Below, in pieces: positions 6,460 through 8,975 of a stretch of 8,975 nucleotides of DNA (the stretch's first letter is position 1; the number at the start of each line of letters is the position of its first letter). The notes beneath the pieces are model-generated. The model was not told where the DNA came from. It worked only from the letters and a program-made list of their open reading frames with translations, and searched no databases. Source of the DNA: Pseudomonadota bacterium (GTDB taxonomy: Bacteria > Pseudomonadota > Gammaproteobacteria > Burkholderiales > Burkholderiaceae); the NCBI GenBank assembly GCA_029777935.1, contig JAKORH010000255.1, positions 1 through 8,975 of the forward strand, in the 5' to 3' direction. Position numbers and translations under genes: made by a program.

Positions 6460-7641
6460 GTGTCGGACGACGCCAACTTCAAGAACACCGCGCCTCTGCC
6501 GCCCAGGGCACGGCTGCTGATCGCAGACGACTCGCGCATCGTGCGCGCGTCGATCACGCAGCACATCCGCGACCGCTTCGACATCCGTGAAGTCACCGAC
6601 GGCGAAGCCGCCTGGCAGGCGATCCTGCTCGACGCGTCGATCCGCGTGCTGATCACGGACCTGACGATGCCGAAGATCGACGGCTTCGAACTGCTGTCGC
6701 GCATCCGCAGTTCGAAGGTGCAGAGGATCCGCGAACTGCCGGTGGTGGTCATCACTGGTGCCGACGAGGAGGCGGAACGCGAGCGCGCCGCCGCGCTGGG
6801 GGCGACCGACTTCATCCAGAAGGGCGTGAACGCGGCGGAACTCATTTCGCGTCTTGAAGTGCTGGTGAAACTGTCGACCACGCGCGAGACACTGTCGGAA
6901 ACGCAGGCCACGCTCGAATCCGCCCGCACGATCGACCCGGACACCGAACTCCTGAATCTCCCCTTCTTCGACCGCCAGGTCGACAAGCTGATCTCGTACT
7001 CGCGCCGCAACCTGTCGGACGTGGCGCTGATCTGCGTGCGCGTCGAGCTGTCGATGCCGCAATCCGAATCGTGGGAGGGCGAGACCGAGAGCCGCATCAA
7101 GCTGGTCGGCCGCACGCTGGCGGCGTCGATCCGGCTGGAGGACCTCGGCACGCGTTCGGATCGCTACGAGTTCTGCGTCGCGACGCAGACCAATGGACTT
7201 TCCGGCGTGCTGCGGTTCGCCGCCCGCCTGCGCAAGGTGCTGGAGAACGTCGACGCCGCCGGTCCGGGTGTGGAGGTCTGGACCTGCATCGGCGTGGCCA
7301 CGCTGTCCGAGGACCTGCGCCGCGGCGCCGAGGAACTGCGCGCCGTCGCGCAGCGACGCGCGCAGCAGGCCCAGGCCAACCGCTCGCGCCGCATCGTGCT
7401 CGGCGCCGCCGAGGGTGCCGCCCCCGGCGCGCTCGACGCGCGGCCGGACGAGACTTCGATGGACGTCAGCCTGGCGCTGGCGCTGATCCGCGCGGGGCGC
7501 GCCAGCGAGGTCGTGCCGCACCTCCCGCGGCTGCTGATCCAGATCGACCCGCTGCTGAAGCTGCTGCGGCAGCAGCGAGAACTGCAGGCGAGACCCTCGG
7601 AGGGAACACGCGATGACCAGCTACAGGGAGTTCCACGCTAG
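6460..7641 (+). CDS. Response regulator with receiver domain and degenerate GGDEF domain
   Basis: This 393-residue protein starts with a receiver domain (about 16-135) with all key residues: D23/D24 for the metal, phosphoacceptor D67 in ITDLTMP, T99 and K121. A helical linker (about 125-160) leads to a GGDEF-fold domain (about 160-325), recognisable by DPDTELLNLPFFDRQ, aligning with DxLTGLxNRRxFxxx, and TCIGVATLSED near the end. The signature GGDEF reads DRYEF at 234-238, and the metal-binding Asp of the LxDIDxFK strand is missing (ALICVRVELS). It is very unlikely to make c-di-GMP. An RxxD motif (RLED, 225-228) stands at the exact I-site distance from the signature, so it may bind c-di-GMP. 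A C-terminal helical extension (about 340-378) matches no family I recognise. The GTG at 6460 is preferred over an in-frame GTG at 6385 because the extra residues are basic, non-conserved and overlap the probable promoter. Its Shine-Dalgarno is weak. The last 29 bp overlap prpE. Confidence 0.85.
   Translation: MSDDANFKNTAPLPPRARLLIADDSRIVRASITQHIRDRFDIREVTDGEAAWQAILLDASIRVLITDLTMPKIDGFELLSRIRSSKVQRIRELPVVVITGADEEAERERAAALGATDFIQKGVNAAELISRLEVLVKLSTTRETLSETQATLESARTIDPDTELLNLPFFDRQVDKLISYSRRNLSDVALICVRVELSMPQSESWEGETESRIKLVGRTLAASIRLEDLGTRSDRYEFCVATQTNGLSGVLRFAARLRKVLENVDAAGPGVEVWTCIGVATLSEDLRRGAEELRAVAQRRAQQAQANRSRRIVLGAAEGAAPGALDARPDETSMDVSLALALIRAGRASEVVPHLPRLLIQIDPLLKLLRQQRELQARPSEGTRDDQLQGVPR
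7599..7604 (+). promoter_or_regulatory. Strong Shine-Dalgarno (GGAGGG) for prpE inside the upstream gene
   Basis: GGAGGG sits 8 nt before the prpE ATG at 7613, within the final codons of the response regulator gene. It defines the prpE start and supports translational coupling of the two genes. Confidence 0.8.
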
Positions 7642-8975
7642 ATCGATCTCCGACCCGCAAGGCTTCTGGAGCGAGCAGGCGCGTCTGATCGACTGGCAGA
7701 CGCCGTTTACGAAGGTGCTCGATTACTCGAAGCCACCGTTCGCGGCGTGGTTCGTCGGCGGCCGCACCAACCTGTGCCACAACGCGATCGATCGCCATCT
7801 GGCCACGCGCGGAGAGCAGGCGGCGCTGATCTACGTCTCGACCGAGACGGACCAGGAGAAGACCTACACCTTCAAGCAGTTGCACCGCGAGGTCAACCGC
7901 TTCGCCGGCATCCTGAAGGGCCTCGGCGTCGGCCACGGCGACCGCGTCCTGATCTACATGCCGATGGTGCCCGAGGCGGTATTCGCGATGCTGGCGTGCA
8001 CGCGCATCGGCGCGATCCACTCGGTCGTGTTCGGCGGCTTCGCCTCGCATAGCCTTGCCACGCGCATCGACGACGCGCAGCCGAAGGTGATCGTCAGCGC
8101 CGACGCCGGCTCGCGGGCCGGCAAGGTAGTGCCGTACAAGGGATTGCTGGACGACGCGATCGCGCTGGCCAGGTTCCCGCCGCGCGACGTGGTGATGGTG
8201 AATCGCGGATTGGCCGAGATGAAGCTCGTCGCCGGCCGCGATCTCGACTACGCGAAGCTGCGCGAGCAACACATGAACGACGAAGTGCCGTGCGAGTGGC
8301 TCGAATCGAACGAGCCCTCCTACGTGCTGTACACGTCGGGCACGACCGGCAAGCCCAAGGGCGTTCAGCGCGACACCGGTGGCTACGCGGTCGCCCTCGC
8401 ATCGTCGATGAAGTACATCTTCTGCGGCAACGCCGGCGAAACGTATTTCTCGACCAGCGACATCGGCTGGGTGGTCGGGCACAGCTATATCGTGTACGGC
8501 CCGCTGCTCGCCGGCATGGCGACCGTGCTGTACGAGGGCACGCCGATCCGGCCCGACGGCGGCGTGTGGTGGAGCATTGTCGAGAAATACAAGGTCACGT
8601 CGATGTTCTCCGCGCCGACTGCGATCCGCGTGCTGAAGAAGCAGGATCCGGCGTTCCTCCGCAAGTACGACCTGTCGTCGCTGCGCCTGCTGTTCCTCGC
8701 CGGCGAGCCGCTGGACGAGCCGACCGCGCGCTGGATCGCCGACGGCATCGGCAAACCGATCATCGACAACTTCTGGCAGACCGAGACGGGCTGGCCGATC
8801 CTCGCGATCTGCCGCGGCGTCGAAGCGCTGCCGTCGAAGTTCGGCTCGCCGGGACTGCCCGTGTACGGCTACGACGTACGGCTGTTCAACGAGATGACCG
8901 GCGCCGAGATCGGCAACAACGAGAAGGGCGTGGTCGGCATCAACGGCCCGCTGCCGCCGGGATGCATGAGCACCG
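7613..8975 (+). CDS. prpE: Propionate--CoA ligase (propionyl-CoA synthetase), N-terminal 454 residues, cut by window edge
   Basis: This is an AMP-forming acyl-CoA synthetase of the acetyl/propionyl-CoA synthetase group. It makes propionyl-CoA from propionate, ATP and CoA, feeding the methylcitrate cycle or polymer synthesis. Visible are an N-terminal ACAS segment (FWSEQARLIDW, about 18-28), VFGGFASHSLATRI, the P-loop YTSGTTGKPKGV (240-251), DIGWVVGHSYIVYGPLLAG, SAPTAIRVLKKQDP and the adenylation motif FWQTETGWP (387-395). The Trp after TETG, with GVWWSIVEKYKVTSMFSAP and FLAGEPLDEP, matches PrpE better than Acs, which has WWQTETGG; the assignment over acetate rests on this. The family is about 630 residues, so the C-terminal domain with the regulatory acetylation Lys lies beyond the right edge. 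The ATG has an excellent GGAGGG site 8 nt upstream and overlaps the response regulator gene by 29 bp, so the two are almost certainly one operon. No prpB, prpC or prpR is visible here. Confidence 0.93.
   Translation, partial: MTSYREFHARSISDPQGFWSEQARLIDWQTPFTKVLDYSKPPFAAWFVGGRTNLCHNAIDRHLATRGEQAALIYVSTETDQEKTYTFKQLHREVNRFAGILKGLGVGHGDRVLIYMPMVPEAVFAMLACTRIGAIHSVVFGGFASHSLATRIDDAQPKVIVSADAGSRAGKVVPYKGLLDDAIALARFPPRDVVMVNRGLAEMKLVAGRDLDYAKLREQHMNDEVPCEWLESNEPSYVLYTSGTTGKPKGVQRDTGGYAVALASSMKYIFCGNAGETYFSTSDIGWVVGHSYIVYGPLLAGMATVLYEGTPIRPDGGVWWSIVEKYKVTSMFSAPTAIRVLKKQDPAFLRKYDLSSLRLLFLAGEPLDEPTARWIADGIGKPIIDNFWQTETGWPILAICRGVEALPSKFGSPGLPVYGYDVRLFNEMTGAEIGNNEKGVVGINGPLPPGCMST

Noticed and set aside
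7613..8975. Acetyl-CoA synthetase (acsA) as the identity of the right-edge ligase
   Set aside because: TETG is followed by Trp-Pro and not Gly, and surrounding segments match propionyl-CoA synthetase better. Substrate range remains unproven.

Overview
The window is very GC-rich bacterial chromosome, with strong G/C third-position bias and long spurious open frames on both strands. The gene set (etfB, a YqaA-family membrane protein, putA without an N-terminal ribbon-helix-helix domain, a PYROXD2-like flavoprotein, a C40 peptidase, a response regulator and prpE) fits a high-GC proteobacterium. Betaproteobacteria/Burkholderiales is my best guess, but that comes from general resemblance and not from a search. 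I see no rRNA, tRNA, CRISPR array, insertion sequence, phage gene or transfer scar. Coding density is high and no gene-free stretch reaches 300 bp.

Layout, left to right. (1) Minus strand: the 5' part of etfB runs off the left edge, preceded by a 73-bp gap with a perfect TATAAT box. Upstream of it lies yqaA, 144 aa. (2) A 101-bp divergent gap separates yqaA from putA. (3) Plus strand: putA, 1042 aa, proline to glutamate. (4) Minus strand, convergent with putA and only 3 bp from it: a 526-aa FAD-dependent oxidoreductase of the COG1233/PYROXD2 type. An 8-bp perfect hairpin sits at this junction. (5) Minus strand, 168 bp upstream of that: a secreted NlpC/P60 (C40) cysteine peptidase. (6) A 153-bp divergent gap. 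(7) Plus strand: a response regulator with an intact receiver and a degenerate GGDEF domain, overlapping by 29 bp the start of prpE (propionate--CoA ligase), which runs off the right edge.

Functionally this is mainly housekeeping carbon and electron catabolism: electron-transfer flavoprotein, proline oxidation, propionate activation and an uncharacterised flavoprotein. An envelope peptidase and a DedA-like membrane protein are interspersed. The one arrangement that deserves real attention is the response regulator joined to prpE. Its GGDEF-like domain has lost the active-site residues but keeps an RxxD motif at the exact spacing of the c-di-GMP inhibitory site. It may therefore be a phospho-regulated c-di-GMP receptor co-translated with a propionyl-CoA synthetase. 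I found no convincing novel defence, mobile or multi-gene system.
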